64,000 bases of DNA from Erysipelothrix tonsillarum DSM 14972. Its GTDB lineage: Bacteria; Bacillota_I; Bacilli_A; Erysipelotrichales; Erysipelotrichaceae. Below, in pieces: positions 52,981 to 63,130 of the stretch. The position numbers and the translations under genes are program-made. The stretch is taken from assembly GCF_000373785.1 (NCBI RefSeq), contig NZ_KB892378.1, forward strand, positions 62,001-126,000. Direction: 5' to 3'. The notes under the pieces are model-generated. The model saw nothing but the letters and a program-made list of their open reading frames with translations. It did not search any database and had not been told where the DNA came from. The number at the start of each line of letters is the position of its first letter. Within the stretch, counting starts at the first letter, position 1.

Positions 52981-54165
52981 TTATTTAACGATTTCTGTAA
53001 CGTTACCAGCACCAACAGTACGTCCACCCTCACGAATTGAGAATGTTGTACCTTGCTCTACAGCGATTGGAGCGATAAGTTCTACAGTCATTTCTACGTT
53101 ATCACCAGGCATAACCATATCAACACCTTCAGGTAATTGAATTGTTCCGGTTACGTCTGTTGTACGGAAGTAGAATTGAGGACGGTAGTTGTTAACGAAT
53201 GGAGTGTGACGTCCACCTTCTTCTTTGCTTAAGATATAAACTTGAGCTTTGAAGATTTTGTGAGGTGTAACTGAACCTGGTTTAGCAAGAACTTGTCCAC
53301 GTTCGATTTCTTCACGGTTAACACCACGTAGAAGTGCTCCAACATTATCACCAGCCATAGCTGAATCTAACATTTTGTGGAACATTTCGATACCTGTAAC
53401 AACAGTTTTTGATGTAGGGTGAATACCAACGATTTCAACTTCTTCGTTAAGTTTCAATTCTCCACGTTCAACACGTCCTGTAGCAACTGTACCACGACCT
53501 GAGATTGTGAATACGTCTTCTACTGACATCAAGAATGGTTTGTCTGTATCACGAACTGGTTCTGGAACATTAGCGTCGATAGCATCCATGAGTTCGATAA
53601 TTTTTTCTTCCCATTGTGCTTCGCCTTCTAATGCTTTAAGAGCTGATCCGCGGATAACTGGACAGTTATCGCCATCATAATCGTTTTCTGATAATAATTC
53701 ACGAACTTCCATTTCAACTAAGTCGATTAACTCTTCGTCATCAACCATGTCGCATTTGTTCAAGAATACTACGAAGTAAGGAACACCTAATTGTTTTGCA
53801 AGTAGGATGTGCTCACGAGTTTGAGGCATTGGACCATCTGTAGCTGAAACAACTAAGATAGCACCATCCATTTGTGCAGCACCTGTGATCATGTTTTTAA
53901 CGTAGTCAGCGTGACCTGGACAGTCAACGTGTGCGTAGTGACGTGCTTCTGTTTCATATTCAACGTGTGAAGTTGAGATTGTGATTCCACGTTCTCTTTC
54001 TTCAGGCGCTTTATCGATTTGGTCGTAAGCTTGAGCAGCCCCGCCACCTTTTTTAGCTAATACGTTTGTAATAGCAGCTGTTAATGTAGTTTTACCATGG
54101 TCAACGTGTCCTAATGTACCAACGTTAACATGGGGTTTGGAACGATCAAATTTTTCTTTTGACAT
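52981..54165 (-). CDS. tuf: elongation factor Tu
   Basis: A 394-residue GTPase that brings aminoacyl-tRNA to the ribosome. G1 GHVDHGKT, switch [15 protein letters not shown]4 NKCDMVD and G5 SALKALEG are present, as is [19 protein letters not shown] in domain 3. The ATG at 54163-54165 follows AGGAGG at slightly long spacing; a start 13 codons earlier is not supported. It follows fusA by 90 bases. Confidence 0.98.
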   Translation of the reverse strand: MSKEKFDRSKPHVNVGTLGHVDHGKTTLTAAITNVLAKKGGGAAQAYDQIDKAPEERERGITISTSHVEYETEARHYAHVDCPGHADYVKNMITGAAQMDGAILVVSATDGPMPQTREHILLAKQLGVPYFVVFLNKCDMVDDEELIDLVEMEVRELLSENDYDGDNCPVIRGSALKALEGEAQWEEKIIELMDAIDANVPEPVRDTDKPFLMSVEDVFTISGRGTVATGRVERGELKLNEEVEIVGIHPTSKTVVTGIEMFHKMLDSAMAGDNVGALLRGVNREEIERGQVLAKPGSVTPHKIFKAQVYILSKEEGGRHTPFVNNYRPQFYFRTTDVTGTIQLPEGVDMVMPGDNVEMTVELIAPIAVEQGTTFSIREGGRTVGAGNVTEIVK

Positions 54166-54255
54166 GTGCAATTTTCCTCCTATGTTTAAAATATTGCCTA
54201 TCAACTATATATTAAGATAATCTTGATATAAAATCAATACGTAAATATCAACTGG

Positions 54256-56322
54256 TTATTTTTTCTTTTTAGCAACTGTTTCTGCAATGCTCTTTGGCAC
54301 TTCTTCGTAGTGATCAAATTGCATTGATGAGCTACCGCGACCTTGTGTAAATGAACGAAGGTCAGTTGTATATCCAGACATGTTTGAAAGCGGAACCCAA
54401 GCTTTGACGATAACTGCGTTACCGCGTTCTTCTTGATCACGAATTTGTCCACGACGTCCTGAGATATCTCCCATAACTGCTCCCAAATATTCATTTGGTG
54501 CTGTGATTTCAACATTCATGATTGGTTCTAACAATACTGGATTACATTTTTTAGCAGCTTCCTTGAAAGCCATGCTAGCAGCGATTTTATAAGCCATTTC
54601 TGAGGAGTCAACATCATGTGATGATCCATCGAATAATGTAGCTTTAATGTCAATTGCAGGATATCCAGCAATTAGACCATTTTGAAGTGCAGCTGTAAGC
54701 CCTTCTTGTGCTGGTTTAATAAATTCACGAGGAACGGTTCCACCAACAACTTTATCAACCCATTCAAATCCTTTTCCTGGGTTTGGTTCGAATTTAATCC
54801 AAACGTGACCGTATTGTCCACGACCACCGGATTGACGTACGAATTTACCTTCACAGTCTGCTGCACTGCGAATTGTTTCGCGGTAAGCAACTTGTGGAGC
54901 TCCTACGTTTGCTTCAACTTTGAATTCACGTTTCATACGATCAACAAGAATGTCTAAGTGTAACTCACCCATCCCTGCAATGATTGTTTGACCTGTTTCA
55001 TCATCAGTATATGTTTTAAATGTTGGATCTTCTTCTGCTAATTTAGCAAGCGCTAGACCCATCTTATCTTGGTCACCTTTTGATTTTGGTTCAACGGCAA
55101 CGTTGATAACTGGTTCTGGGAACACCATTGATTCAAGAACAATTTCATTCTTTTCATCACATAGAGTATCTCCGGTTCCTGTTACTTTAAGACCAACGGC
55201 AGCAGCAATTTCTCCAGCATAAACATTTTCGATTTCTTCACGGTGGTTAGCATGCATTTGCATGATACGACCGAAACGTTCACGTTTTTGTTTAACTGAG
55301 TTATATACTGGTCCACCTGAAGTAGCAACACCTGAATACACACGGAAGTATGTAAGACGTCCTACAAATGGGTCTGTCATAACTTTAAATGCTAAAGCAG
55401 AGAATGGTGCTTCATCACTTGCTTCACGAACTGCTTCGTCACCATTTGGTAAAGTACCATTTACTGGTGGGATGTCAACTGGTGAAGGTAAGTAATCAAT
55501 AACAGCATCAAGCATTGCGATAACACCCTTATTCTTATAAGCAGCACCACAAAGTACTGGGAAGAATTCACCGCTGATTACAGCTTTACGAATTGCAGTC
55601 TTGATTTGTTCAACTGTTGGTTCAACACCTTCAAGAATAAGCATCATAAAGTCTTCATCAAAGTCAGAGATTTGTTCAAATAACACTTCACGAGCTTCAG
55701 CTACTTGAGCTTTATACTCTTCAGGGATTTCAACAATATCATCTGTTTTTTGTGACACGTCAGCAAACATATGTGCTTCTTGCTGAACGATATCAATAAG
55801 ACCATCGAAATAGTCTTCAACCCCGATAGGGATTTGGATTGGTGCGGATTTAGCTCCTAAACGATCAACAATAGTTTTTGCTGACATATAGAAATCTGCT
55901 CCGGTTGCATCCATTTTATTAACAAATACAATACGAGGTACGTTATATTTCGTTGCTTGACGCCAAACAGTTTCTGTTTGAGGTTCAACACCTGATTTAG
56001 CATCAAGTACTGTAACCGCACCATCAAGAACACGTAATGAACGTTCAACCTCAACAGTAAAGTCAACGTGACCAGGAGTATCGATAATGTTTACACGGTG
56101 GCCCTTCCAAGCAGCAGTAGTAGCAGCGGACGTGATTGTAATACCACGTTCTTGCTCTTGCGCCATCCAGTCCATCGTTGCAGCACCATCATGAGTTTCC
56201 CCGATCTTATGTGTACGACCTGTATAATAGAGAATACGTTCTGTTGTAGTTGTTTTACCAGCATCGATGTGAGCCATGATACCGATATTACGCATTTTAT
56301 CTAATGAAAATTCTCTTGCCAT
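54256..56322 (-). CDS. fusA: elongation factor G
   Basis: A 688-residue five-domain GTPase that drives translocation and helps recycle ribosomes. G1 [15 protein letters not shown], switch [26 protein letters not shown]4 NKMDATGAD. Domain IV has [16 protein letters not shown] with the usual loop, and domain V ends in [11 protein letters not shown]. Standard gene order rpsL-rpsG-fusA-tuf. Confidence 0.98.
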   Translation of the reverse strand: MAREFSLDKMRNIGIMAHIDAGKTTTTERILYYTGRTHKIGETHDGAATMDWMAQEQERGITITSAATTAAWKGHRVNIIDTPGHVDFTVEVERSLRVLDGAVTVLDAKSGVEPQTETVWRQATKYNVPRIVFVNKMDATGADFYMSAKTIVDRLGAKSAPIQIPIGVEDYFDGLIDIVQQEAHMFADVSQKTDDIVEIPEEYKAQVAEAREVLFEQISDFDEDFMMLILEGVEPTVEQIKTAIRKAVISGEFFPVLCGAAYKNKGVIAMLDAVIDYLPSPVDIPPVNGTLPNGDEAVREASDEAPFSALAFKVMTDPFVGRLTYFRVYSGVATSGGPVYNSVKQKRERFGRIMQMHANHREEIENVYAGEIAAAVGLKVTGTGDTLCDEKNEIVLESMVFPEPVINVAVEPKSKGDQDKMGLALAKLAEEDPTFKTYTDDETGQTIIAGMGELHLDILVDRMKREFKVEANVGAPQVAYRETIRSAADCEGKFVRQSGGRGQYGHVWIKFEPNPGKGFEWVDKVVGGTVPREFIKPAQEGLTAALQNGLIAGYPAIDIKATLFDGSSHDVDSSEMAYKIAASMAFKEAAKKCNPVLLEPIMNVEITAPNEYLGAVMGDISGRRGQIRDQEERGNAVIVKAWVPLSNMSGYTTDLRSFTQGRGSSSMQFDHYEEVPKSIAETVAKKKK

Positions 56323-56352
56323 AAGATGTAAGTCTCCTTTCCTACGTTAATC

Positions 56353-56823
56353 TTACCAACGGTAGTGTGCGAATGCTTTATTGGCTTCAGCCATTTTATG
56401 CACGTCGTCACGTTTCTTAACTGATGCACCAACACCGTTTGAAGCATCGATGATTTCTGCAGCTAAGCGTTCTTCCATTGTTTTTTCTCCACGTGTACGT
56501 GAATATTGTACAATCCAACGAAGTCCAAGTGTCAATCGACGTTCTTGAGTTACTTCAATAGGAATTTGAATGTTTGATCCACCAACTCGGCGAGCTTTGA
56601 GTTCTAAGACTGGTAATACGTTGTCTAAAGCTTCCTCAAATACTTCCATTGGTTGACGACCTGTTTTTTCTTCAATAATTGCAAAAGCGTTATATAGAAT
56701 TGATTGTGCTAAACCTTTTTTACCATCAATCATGATTCTGTTAATTAAGCGTGTTACTAATTTTGAGTTATATATTGGATCAGCAACTACGTCGCGCTTT
56801 GGAACATGTCCTTTTCTAGGCAT
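56353..56823 (-). CDS. rpsG: ribosomal protein S7
   Basis: 156 residues. [30 protein letters not shown] in segments, and the C-terminal AHYRW. It nucleates the 30S head; the beta-hairpin [33 protein letters not shown] reaches the E site. 30 bases from rpsL. Confidence 0.97.
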   Translation of the reverse strand: MPRKGHVPKRDVVADPIYNSKLVTRLINRIMIDGKKGLAQSILYNAFAIIEEKTGRQPMEVFEEALDNVLPVLELKARRVGGSNIQIPIEVTQERRLTLGLRWIVQYSRTRGEKTMEERLAAEIIDASNGVGASVKKRDDVHKMAEANKAFAHYRW

Positions 56824-56853
56824 TTAATTCACTCCTCTCATTTTTGATGTTAA

Positions 56854-57273
56854 TTAATCTTCTTGTCTTGGTTTTTTAGTACCGTATAGTGAACGGCTTT
56901 GACGACGGTCAGTTACACCAGCACAGTCCATTGTTCCACGAACGATGTGGTAACGAACCCCAGGTAAGTCTTTTACACGACCACCACGAATAAGAACAAC
57001 ACTATGTTCTTGCAAGTTGTGACCGATTCCTGGAATATAAGCCGTAACTTCCATACCATTACTCAAACGAACACGTGCATATTTACGTAATGCTGAGTTA
57101 GGTTTCTTAGGTGTCATTGTACCAACACGTGTACATACTCCACGTTTTTGTGGACTATTTACTTTTGTAGTTTGACGTTTAATCGTATTTAAACTACGAC
57201 CTAATGCTGGTGATTTCGATTTGTAAACTCGTTTTGTACGACCTTTTTGAATCAATTGGTTAATTGTAGGCAT
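56854..57273 (-). CDS. rpsL: ribosomal protein S12
   Basis: 139 residues. [23 protein letters not shown], then the decoding-centre loops [20 protein letters not shown] and [16 protein letters not shown], where streptomycin-resistance changes occur in other species. The Lys of PKKPN is the wild-type residue. First gene of the str segment. Confidence 0.97.
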   Translation of the reverse strand: MPTINQLIQKGRTKRVYKSKSPALGRSLNTIKRQTTKVNSPQKRGVCTRVGTMTPKKPNSALRKYARVRLSNGMEVTAYIPGIGHNLQEHSVVLIRGGRVKDLPGVRYHIVRGTMDCAGVTDRRQSRSLYGTKKPRQED

Positions 57274-57297
57274 TAATTTTCTCCCTTCTTAAAATAA

Positions 57298-57366
57298 TCT
57301 GTGCACACAGTTCCATGTGTGCCACGACTCACATATTAATTAGGTTTCCCACATGAGAAACCCACT
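57298..57366 (-). promoter_or_regulatory. structured leader of the str operon
   Basis: Two hairpins on the rpsL mRNA: GGGTTTC/GAAACC (57343-57363) and an imperfect GTGCACACA/TGTGTGCCAC stem (57301-57325), which ends just before the ribosome site. Possible feedback element; no family match established. Confidence 0.4.
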
Positions 57367-57386
57367 ATTAATTCATAAGCCTTTAC

Positions 57387-57414
57387 ATTCTATCACACTA
57401 ATTGCTCTTGTCAA
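57387..57414 (-). promoter_or_regulatory. rpsL (str operon) promoter
   Basis: TTGACA (57409-57414), 16 bases, TAGAAT (57387-57392). Confidence 0.8.
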
Positions 57415-57443
57415 CATATTGAACAAAAATACTTAGAAAATTT

Positions 57444-57470
57444 AAAAAGGAGGCGTTCACCTCCTTTTAT
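57444..57470 (-). terminator. terminator of the AI-2E family gene
   Basis: AAAAGGAGG-TGAACG-CCTCCTTTT, flanked by T/A runs. Confidence 0.8.
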
Positions 57471-57486
57471 AAAAATCGATGATCAA

Positions 57487-58587
57487 TTACACAATTTCTG
57501 ATTCTATCGATTCTTCATCGCTTTTAAATAACGTTATTTTCCCTTGATCATGCAGCGTTTTTAAAATTGTAGCCGAAATTGGAAGAGCAAATAATCCGAT
57601 AAAACCAAACATCTTTAATCCTACATATATAAGGATTAGTGTTGCAAGCGGATGAAGTCCGATTTGATCACCCACAATTTTCGGTTCAAGAATATTACGA
57701 ATAACTGTGATAACAACATAAGTTATTAACAATCCAATCCCCAGCGGCGTATTGCCCATGATGAGTTCAATAATAAACCAAGGAATCATCACGGTTCCTG
57801 TACCGAGCACTGGTAAAATATCGATGATGGCCACCATGAATGCTAGTCCAATCGGATTATTAATACCAAGAATAAAGAATGCAATTGATAGTTCGACAAA
57901 GGTTAACGACATCAGTTTTGCATAAGCACGTAGATATTTACCAAGGACCGATATTAATCCATCTTTAACATCCAAGATAAGTGTTCTTTGTCTCTCCGGA
58001 ACCATGCCCATTACTGTATTTACTATACGATGGTAATCTAAGGTAAAGAAGAATGATGAAATGATTGCGATTAAGATTGAAATTAAAACGCTTGGTATTG
58101 AAGCGATTAGTTTGGTAATGAAGTTAATGGTTCCTCCTGAAATACCCTTAAAGATCCCATCAATACTTTGTACGACCGAACGTCCAATCGACTCAATAAT
58201 ATCAATGACATCAGGATCTAAATTTACAACGGCCCCTTCTACCCAAGTAATAATTGATTCAATTGCCGGTAAGAGCGTTGTTTGGTAAAAACTCGGTACT
58301 GCCTTAGCAAAATTCTGAATACCTGCAATAACCGCCACCAGAATCCAAAATATAGCCGCCGCCAATAATATATAGAAAAGAATCACAACCAAAAGCGAGG
58401 ATCCTTTTTGATTTCCAATTTTTTTTGTAAGTTTAGAAATCACTGGTTTTAATAAGAATGCAATAACAAACCCAATAATAAAAGGCATGAGATATTGCGT
58501 TGAGAATTTAAAGACAAGTGCAGCAAGACCAATGCTTATAGCGAAATATAAAACATTGATTATAAAATTTTTACGTTTTTCGATCAT
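57487..58587 (-). CDS. AI-2E family transporter (PF01594)
   Basis: A 366-residue membrane protein with about eight helices. The long amphipathic middle (FVSYQTTLLPAIESI-like residues 90-160) is followed by FFFTLDYHRIVNTVMGMVPERQRTLIL and the C-terminal helices with DILPVLGTGTVMIPWFI and PKIVGDQIGLHPLATLI, all PF01594 hallmarks. Family members export AI-2 or act as Na+/H+ antiporters; the substrate here is open. The ATG at 58585-58587 follows GGAGGGAATT. Confidence 0.9.
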   Translation of the reverse strand: MIEKRKNFIINVLYFAISIGLAALVFKFSTQYLMPFIIGFVIAFLLKPVISKLTKKIGNQKGSSLLVVILFYILLAAAIFWILVAVIAGIQNFAKAVPSFYQTTLLPAIESIITWVEGAVVNLDPDVIDIIESIGRSVVQSIDGIFKGISGGTINFITKLIASIPSVLISILIAIISSFFFTLDYHRIVNTVMGMVPERQRTLILDVKDGLISVLGKYLRAYAKLMSLTFVELSIAFFILGINNPIGLAFMVAIIDILPVLGTGTVMIPWFIIELIMGNTPLGIGLLITYVVITVIRNILEPKIVGDQIGLHPLATLILIYVGLKMFGFIGLFALPISATILKTLHDQGKITLFKSDEESIESEIV

Positions 58588-58627
58588 AATTCCCTCCATC
58601 TACACTTTATTTTAGAGATTTAGCGCT

Positions 58628-59164
58628 TTAATGTCTACCCTTATCATCCCAGATCCCTACCTTTTGCCTTTTCGCTTCTGATTGCAAGCGATTTAAACGA
58701 TCAACATAGAGGTAATCCCCATAAATATATTTAACCTTAGCGTAACCATCAGTAATTAATAATTCTTGTAATAATACATCATCTACATAAACCCATGCGA
58801 TTACACGACCATATTTATCGTATTGGTCCGCCTCTGGATCGTACTCAAGTTCAATGCGCTCGGCTGTTTTTAAATGATTACACGTAAATTCGCGCGCTTC
58901 TTCCGCATAAAATTGTGGATTGTATCGGTCGTTTTGCCTTAACTCCGGTGTATCAACAGCTATAAACCTTACTTTCTCTTTTTTTCCACTAATGTTTAGC
59001 TGAGCAGTATCCCCGTCAATGCACTTATTAAATGTTACACGTTCTCTTTCTGTTTCATTTTGAGGTAGAGCATATTCGGAAAGAATAAATCCGAGCACTA
59101 AGATACCTAAAACAGTGATTTTAAGTAACATATTCTTTGTATTTTGTTTGATTTTATTGTTCAT
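58628..59164 (-). CDS. membrane-anchored thermonuclease (SNase family)
   Basis: 178 residues. One N-terminal helix (about 12-29) would anchor or export it. The SNase fold follows, with catalytic segments CIDGDTAQL (metal Asp), VRFIAVDTPELRQ (Arg and Asp) and YDKYGRVIAWVYVDD, where Glu and Arg act. It ends QSEAKRQKVGIW. It cuts DNA and RNA outside the cell with Ca2+. Ribosome site is weak. It may share a transcript with the AI-2E gene 40 bases downstream. Confidence 0.92.
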   Translation of the reverse strand: MNNKIKQNTKNMLLKITVLGILVLGFILSEYALPQNETERERVTFNKCIDGDTAQLNISGKKEKVRFIAVDTPELRQNDRYNPQFYAEEAREFTCNHLKTAERIELEYDPEADQYDKYGRVIAWVYVDDVLLQELLITDGYAKVKYIYGDYLYVDRLNRLQSEAKRQKVGIWDDKGRH

Positions 59165-59195
59165 AGACCCATTATACCTTAAACGACTACAAATA

Positions 59196-59224
59196 AATAA
59201 AAAAAGGCAAAAATCCTATTGCCT
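59196..59224 (-). terminator. terminator-like hairpin upstream of the thermonuclease gene
   Basis: AGGCAA and TTGCCT arms with T7 after them on the minus strand. No minus-strand gene lies behind it, so it could be an attenuator in the thermonuclease leader or chance. Confidence 0.35.
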
Positions 59225-59247
59225 AAGACCTATTGTTGTGATAATAT
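59219..59247 (+). promoter_or_regulatory. promoter of tRNA unit Ser-Asp-Gly
   Basis: TTGCCT (59219-59224), 17 bases, TAATAT (59242-59247) on the plus strand. Confidence 0.65.
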
Positions 59248-59284
59248 GAATGAGCACTCAAAGAAGAGCGCATGAAACAAACTT

Positions 59285-59375
59285 GGAGATGTACTCAAGT
59301 GGCTGAAGAGGTGCCCCTGCTAAGGGTATAGGTCGGGTAACTGGCGCGGGAGTTCAAATCTCCCCATCTCCGCCA
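59285..59375 (+). tRNA. tRNA-Ser (GCT)
   Basis: 91 bases, class II with a long variable arm, encoded CCA. Acceptor GGAGATG/CATCTCC. Anticodon loop CTGCTAA gives GCT, reading AGC/AGT. Confidence 0.95.
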
Positions 59376-59396
59376 TTATTTTGTTTCAATAAAAAT

Positions 59397-59472
59397 GGTC
59401 CAGTGGTGTAGCGGTTAACATGCCTGCCTGTCACGCAGGAGATCGCGGGTTCGATTCCCGTCTGGACCGCCA
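59397..59472 (+). tRNA. tRNA-Asp (GTC), copy 1
   Basis: 76 bases with CCA. Acceptor GGTCCAG, anticodon stem CCTGC/GCAGG with loop CTGTCAC, T arm GTTCGATTC. Confidence 0.96.
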
Positions 59473-59479
59473 TTTTTTT

Positions 59480-59553
59480 GCAGGTGTAGTTCAATGGTAG
59501 AACACGACCTTGCCAAGGTTGAGGCGGGGGTTCAATTCCCCTCACCTGCTCCA
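59480..59553 (+). tRNA. tRNA-Gly (GCC), copy 1
   Basis: 74 bases with CCA. Acceptor GCAGGTG, anticodon stem CGACC/GGTTG with loop TTGCCAA, T arm GTTCAATTC. Confidence 0.96.
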
Positions 59554-59565
59554 AATATTTACAAC

Positions 59566-59590
59566 AGAACATAATTTGTTCTTTTTTTTT
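59566..59590 (+). terminator. terminator of tRNA unit Ser-Asp-Gly
   Basis: AGAACA pairs with TGTTCT, then T9 on the plus strand. Confidence 0.75.
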
Positions 59591-59591
59591 G

Positions 59592-59790
59592 ATTCTTTAG
59601 TCGTGTTCCGATTCCATATCCTCAAAAATTGCACATCGGAATCCCAAAGTCCACCTTCTTCCAAAATAACTCGATTAAGATTTTAAAAGGCATTTAAACT
59701 TTGTTTTAAGCCCTTCTGTTGACTCTAAGGCGTCATTCCATTCGGATTTAATGGGGAAACAAAAAAAACTGATTTATGTTGTAAAAAAGG
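59592..59790. other. spacer between tRNA units
   Basis: About 200 bases with no supportable gene. Only the downstream promoter is recognised. Confidence 0.4.
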
Positions 59791-59791
59791 C

Positions 59792-59820
59792 TTGGAATAA
59801 GATTTTATCTATGGTAATAT
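59792..59820 (+). promoter_or_regulatory. promoter of tRNA unit Asp-Gly-Asp-Gly
   Basis: TTGGAA (59792-59797), 17 bases, TAATAT (59815-59820), the same -10 as the first unit. Confidence 0.65.
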
Positions 59821-59853
59821 ATATGAGCGTTAAGAGATTAACGATTTGCAAAT

Positions 59854-59929
59854 GGTCCAGTGGTGTAGCGGTTAACATGCCTGCCTGTCACGCAGGAGAT
59901 CGCGGGTTCGATTCCCGTCTGGACCGCCA
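59854..59929 (+). tRNA. tRNA-Asp (GTC), copy 2
   Basis: Identical to copy 1 over 76 bases, with CCA. Confidence 0.96.
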
Positions 59930-59933
59930 TTTT

Positions 59934-60007
59934 GCAGGTGTAGTTCAATGGTAGAACACGACCTTGCCAAGGTTGAGGCGGGGGTTCAATTCCCCTCACC
60001 TGCTCCA
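59934..60007 (+). tRNA. tRNA-Gly (GCC), copy 2
   Basis: Identical to copy 1 over 74 bases, four bases after tRNA-Asp. Confidence 0.96.
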
Positions 60008-60028
60008 AATAATTTAAAGAATGCAAAT

Positions 60029-60104
60029 GGTCCAGTGGTGTAGCGGTTAACATGCCTGCCTGTCACGCAGGAGATCGCGGGTTCGATTCCCGTCTGGACC
60101 GCCA
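60029..60104 (+). tRNA. tRNA-Asp (GTC), copy 3
   Basis: Identical to the other Asp copies. The bases just upstream (GCAAAT) repeat those before copy 2, marking a tandem duplication. Confidence 0.96.
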
Positions 60105-60107
60105 TTT

Positions 60108-60181
60108 GCAGGTGTAGTTCAATGGTAGAACACGACCTTGCCAAGGTTGAGGCGGGGGTTCAATTCCCCTCACCTGCTCCA
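60108..60181 (+). tRNA. tRNA-Gly (GCC), copy 3
   Basis: Identical to the other Gly copies. Last gene of the unit. Confidence 0.96.
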
Positions 60182-60193
60182 AATATTAATTTT

Positions 60194-60223
60194 AACTCTA
60201 TAAGTAACTTATAGAGTTTTTTT
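60194..60223 (+). terminator. terminator of tRNA unit Asp-Gly-Asp-Gly
   Basis: AACTCTATAAG-TAA-CTTATAGAGTT followed by a T run, 11-bp perfect stem. Confidence 0.85.
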
Positions 60224-60305
60224 ATATCTGTTTTCAATCTATATTTACAATCATCACCCCATATTTCGCATATTGCGATATAATAGCATCTAAAGGAGGT
60301 TTTTT

Positions 60306-61004
60306 ATGACTCAATATCATTATATTTTTAATATTATGGACAGTTATCAAATTGTCGTTGCTATCATTAGTTTATCCGGTGTCTTGCTGAGTTCTATTTT
60401 CGGTTATATCAGTTCTTATCTTGGTCGAAAGCAATCAGCGCAAACAGAACTCAAGAAAATAAAAGAAAATCATAAAAAACAAATCGATCAGGAGAAAAAA
60501 CTTGAAAAAGATACCAAACTCCGTATTGTACTTCAAGAATTGACACAAGGATACTACGCACTGAATTACGATTTATCTATCCCCGGTACTTATTTCAATA
60601 CCCATGAAGGTCAAGAGGTCTTTAATCGTGTTATGTCTTTCATTACCGCTTATGGGAATGAACAATCCGTTCAAACAACTATTTACCTTCAAAAAGCAAT
60701 TTTTGGTAGTCATTTATTGAGCAGTTATTACACTACATTATCAGAGTATGTCAAAGATGATTTATCATATAAAATTGATTGGATTCGTTATGAAACCAAT
60801 GCCCTCACATCAATCCTGATTGCTCAACTCCGCTACGACATTAGCGACGAGCTCCTAAATCCAAAAGACTTGATGATGGTTAAATATAATAATAATAACC
60901 CAGTCCTTAGAGAGTTCTTTGAATCTGGCGTCGATCTTTTTATAGAATTACTTCAACTCGAACATTTTTATCCATACATGCATAAGCATGACCCCCTCAT
61001 TTAA
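60306..61004 (+). CDS. unknown protein with N-terminal membrane helix and coiled coil
   Basis: 232 residues. A membrane helix (about 14-38, IVVAIISLSGVLLSSIFGYI) is followed by a strongly charged coiled coil (about 40-75, with KKIKENHKKQIDQEKKLEKD) and a helical cytoplasmic domain. I recognise no family. An AAAGGAGG site precedes the start and a perfect bidirectional terminator follows, so it is a real gene. The plan (one helix, coiled coil, helical domain) recalls accessory or defence-related membrane proteins, but nothing specific supports such a role. Confidence 0.7.
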   Translation: MTQYHYIFNIMDSYQIVVAIISLSGVLLSSIFGYISSYLGRKQSAQTELKKIKENHKKQIDQEKKLEKDTKLRIVLQELTQGYYALNYDLSIPGTYFNTHEGQEVFNRVMSFITAYGNEQSVQTTIYLQKAIFGSHLLSSYYTTLSEYVKDDLSYKIDWIRYETNALTSILIAQLRYDISDELLNPKDLMMVKYNNNNPVLREFFESGVDLFIELLQLEHFYPYMHKHDPLI

Positions 61005-61036
61005 AAAGAAACATTCATGATGTGAATGTTTCTTTT
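61004..61036. terminator. bidirectional terminator
   Basis: A 14-bp perfect stem, AAAAGAAACATTCA with TGAATGTTTCTTTT, between the convergent unknown gene and the FtsX-like permease. Confidence 0.9.
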
Positions 61037-63044
61037 ATCCATGTTTTGTATTGATAATTCGCTTGCTGTTGAGATAGGTTGTCATAAAATAAATTAAATA
61101 GAGTACAAAAATAATTGCCACGGTCGTTAATGTGAGTGTCACAGACGCCTGTCCCAAATTCAACAGACTTAAATTTCGCTCAATCGCGATGAGACCCACT
61201 ACCGTATGAATTAGCGCCACAACAAGCGGTATAAAGAAGTAAAGAGCGGTTTGTTTTAAGAGTGCTTCATGAATCATTTTATTGGGTACACCAATTTTTC
61301 GTAGTATATGATATCGACTTTGATTATCACTGGCTTCGGATAGTTGTTGTAGCGCAAGAATCACAAGACTTACAATCAGCAAGACAATCCCAATATAGAG
61401 TCCAATTGCCGCTATAATAATTTCTGTTCCCATCCCAGTTAGACCTGCATTATAGATTGTAAGTGTTTCAGTACTGTAGTACTCAGTCTTATCTTCATTT
61501 TGCTGGATGGCAATCGCAGCAATAATCCGATCAATATTTTCTTCTGAATTATCCAAGACATCCCCACTTACAATCGATTTAATAAACACGTCAGGCCATG
61601 TATTTTTAATTGCCTCAAGATCTGTTTGATTCGCTACCAAGATTGGATACCCATTTGATTGGTTTGAAAAAATCACAAAATTTTGGTCGTCATAAGGTTG
61701 TAATGTATATGCAGTCGATCCCAGAATTAAAGGCTTGTTATAATTTAAAACATCAACCATTTTAGGTCGAATCGTGATTAAACTATTGTAATCCGGTTGA
61801 AAATAGACTTCCCCAACATTCAATACAAGCTCTGGTTTGTCCTGCATATTTCGTACTTTATTATAGTCTTCCACACTCATTAATCCTAATGGCTCATCAG
61901 CTGGTTCTTCAGAATCATTGAGTACCCATGATGGCTTTAAAATACTGGTTCGAAATGCATCTGAACGATAAAGATTTACCTGAAAACCTTGAGTGAACGA
62001 CTTGTCTAAGCCCAATGAATGAAGATACTCTTTAGGCGCGCCTGGATCATCATACATATAGTTAAAGGTACAATCGTAGGGGATGGTCTCTTTCGCAAAA
62101 TAGGAAATCCGTTGATTAAGATTTAACCCTGTTGTGAGAATTGTAATACCAAATAATAATGTAATAGAAACCACAGCCATAACTTTGTATGTTGAGCGGA
62201 TTTTATTCGAAACTTGCCGAGTTACAAAGAAGTTCAATTTGTTGTAATATCGTGACGGATGTAGGCGAACAAAATACTCCACAAACCCTGCCATCGACTT
62301 AAAAAGAAGGATTGTCGCGAAAATACCAATCCCAACAATAATTGGCAGGTAAAAGAATAACTGTCCAGCTTGTAAAACCCATAAGTAGTCAAAAACAAGC
62401 ATCACGATAGCACTAACAAGTTGAAACACAGTCCAACCAATATGACCAGCTTCGATCATCTCATTGGTACGATGCGCATTGAACAATTCATTCAGTGTGA
62501 TTTTGCGCAATTTTCGTTGATTTAAAAACATTACCAAAATAAAGATACCACTAAAACACGCAGCGGTCCGTTGCGCACCCTTCATCGAAAAGATAAATTG
62601 ATAATGGATTGGGACTGCCAAAATACTTCCCATCAACACCCCCGTTATTTGCGTTAAAACATAGCCCGCAAACAAACCCATGATAAGCGCAATAAGACCA
62701 ATGAGAAATGTTTCAAGAATAAGGACCAAGGACATTTTAAATCGCGACATCCCCAAAAGCATATAGAGCCCAAATTCTTGTTTCCGCCGGCCAATGATAA
62801 AATTATTTGCATAAACAACGAGAAACGCAAAAATAATCACAACAATCACCGAGATAACATTAAGGGCTTGTGAAACCAGTTCAAAGGTGCGTCCAAGATG
62901 GTTTCCTAGTTCTAAGATTGAAGATTGGTCTTCAAACGACCCAAAAACATAAAAAAGAGCAACAGAAAAAGCAAGCGTTATAAAATAAACGGTATAATCT
63001 TTATAACTTTTGCGTACATTATTCAGGGCCATTTTTAAAACCAT
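61035..63044 (-). CDS. BceB/FtsX-type ABC permease
   Basis: A 669-residue permease with ten helices. The first four are near the N-terminus (LKMALNNVRKSYKDYTVYFITLAFSVALFYVF opens in parts), and a large extracellular domain (about 320-530) lies between helices 7 and 8. C-terminal FtsX core with LALQQLSEASDNQSRYHILRKIGV. This is the BceB family, which with a BceA ATPase senses or removes cell-wall antibiotics such as bacitracin and lantibiotics. No ATPase gene adjoins it here. It has a paralogue at the window edge (63593-64000). Confidence 0.88.
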   Translation of the reverse strand: MVLKMALNNVRKSYKDYTVYFITLAFSVALFYVFGSFEDQSSILELGNHLGRTFELVSQALNVISVIVVIIFAFLVVYANNFIIGRRKQEFGLYMLLGMSRFKMSLVLILETFLIGLIALIMGLFAGYVLTQITGVLMGSILAVPIHYQFIFSMKGAQRTAACFSGIFILVMFLNQRKLRKITLNELFNAHRTNEMIEAGHIGWTVFQLVSAIVMLVFDYLWVLQAGQLFFYLPIIVGIGIFATILLFKSMAGFVEYFVRLHPSRYYNKLNFFVTRQVSNKIRSTYKVMAVVSITLLFGITILTTGLNLNQRISYFAKETIPYDCTFNYMYDDPGAPKEYLHSLGLDKSFTQGFQVNLYRSDAFRTSILKPSWVLNDSEEPADEPLGLMSVEDYNKVRNMQDKPELVLNVGEVYFQPDYNSLITIRPKMVDVLNYNKPLILGSTAYTLQPYDDQNFVIFSNQSNGYPILVANQTDLEAIKNTWPDVFIKSIVSGDVLDNSEENIDRIIAAIAIQQNEDKTEYYSTETLTIYNAGLTGMGTEIIIAAIGLYIGIVLLIVSLVILALQQLSEASDNQSRYHILRKIGVPNKMIHEALLKQTALYFFIPLVVALIHTVVGLIAIERNLSLLNLGQASVTLTLTTVAIIFVLYLIYFMTTYLNSKRIINTKHG

Positions 63045-63130
63045 ATCACAATCTCCTTTTTACTATTTTACCATACTTGTTTCGCGCCTCACCTTACAAT
63101 CTCGTAATAAAAAAAAGAATAACACGTATG

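Noticed and set aside
59354-60053. Open frames on the minus strand reading EQVRGIEPPPQPW
   Set aside because: These are antisense translations of tRNA-Asp/tRNA-Gly genes, a well-known false gene call.
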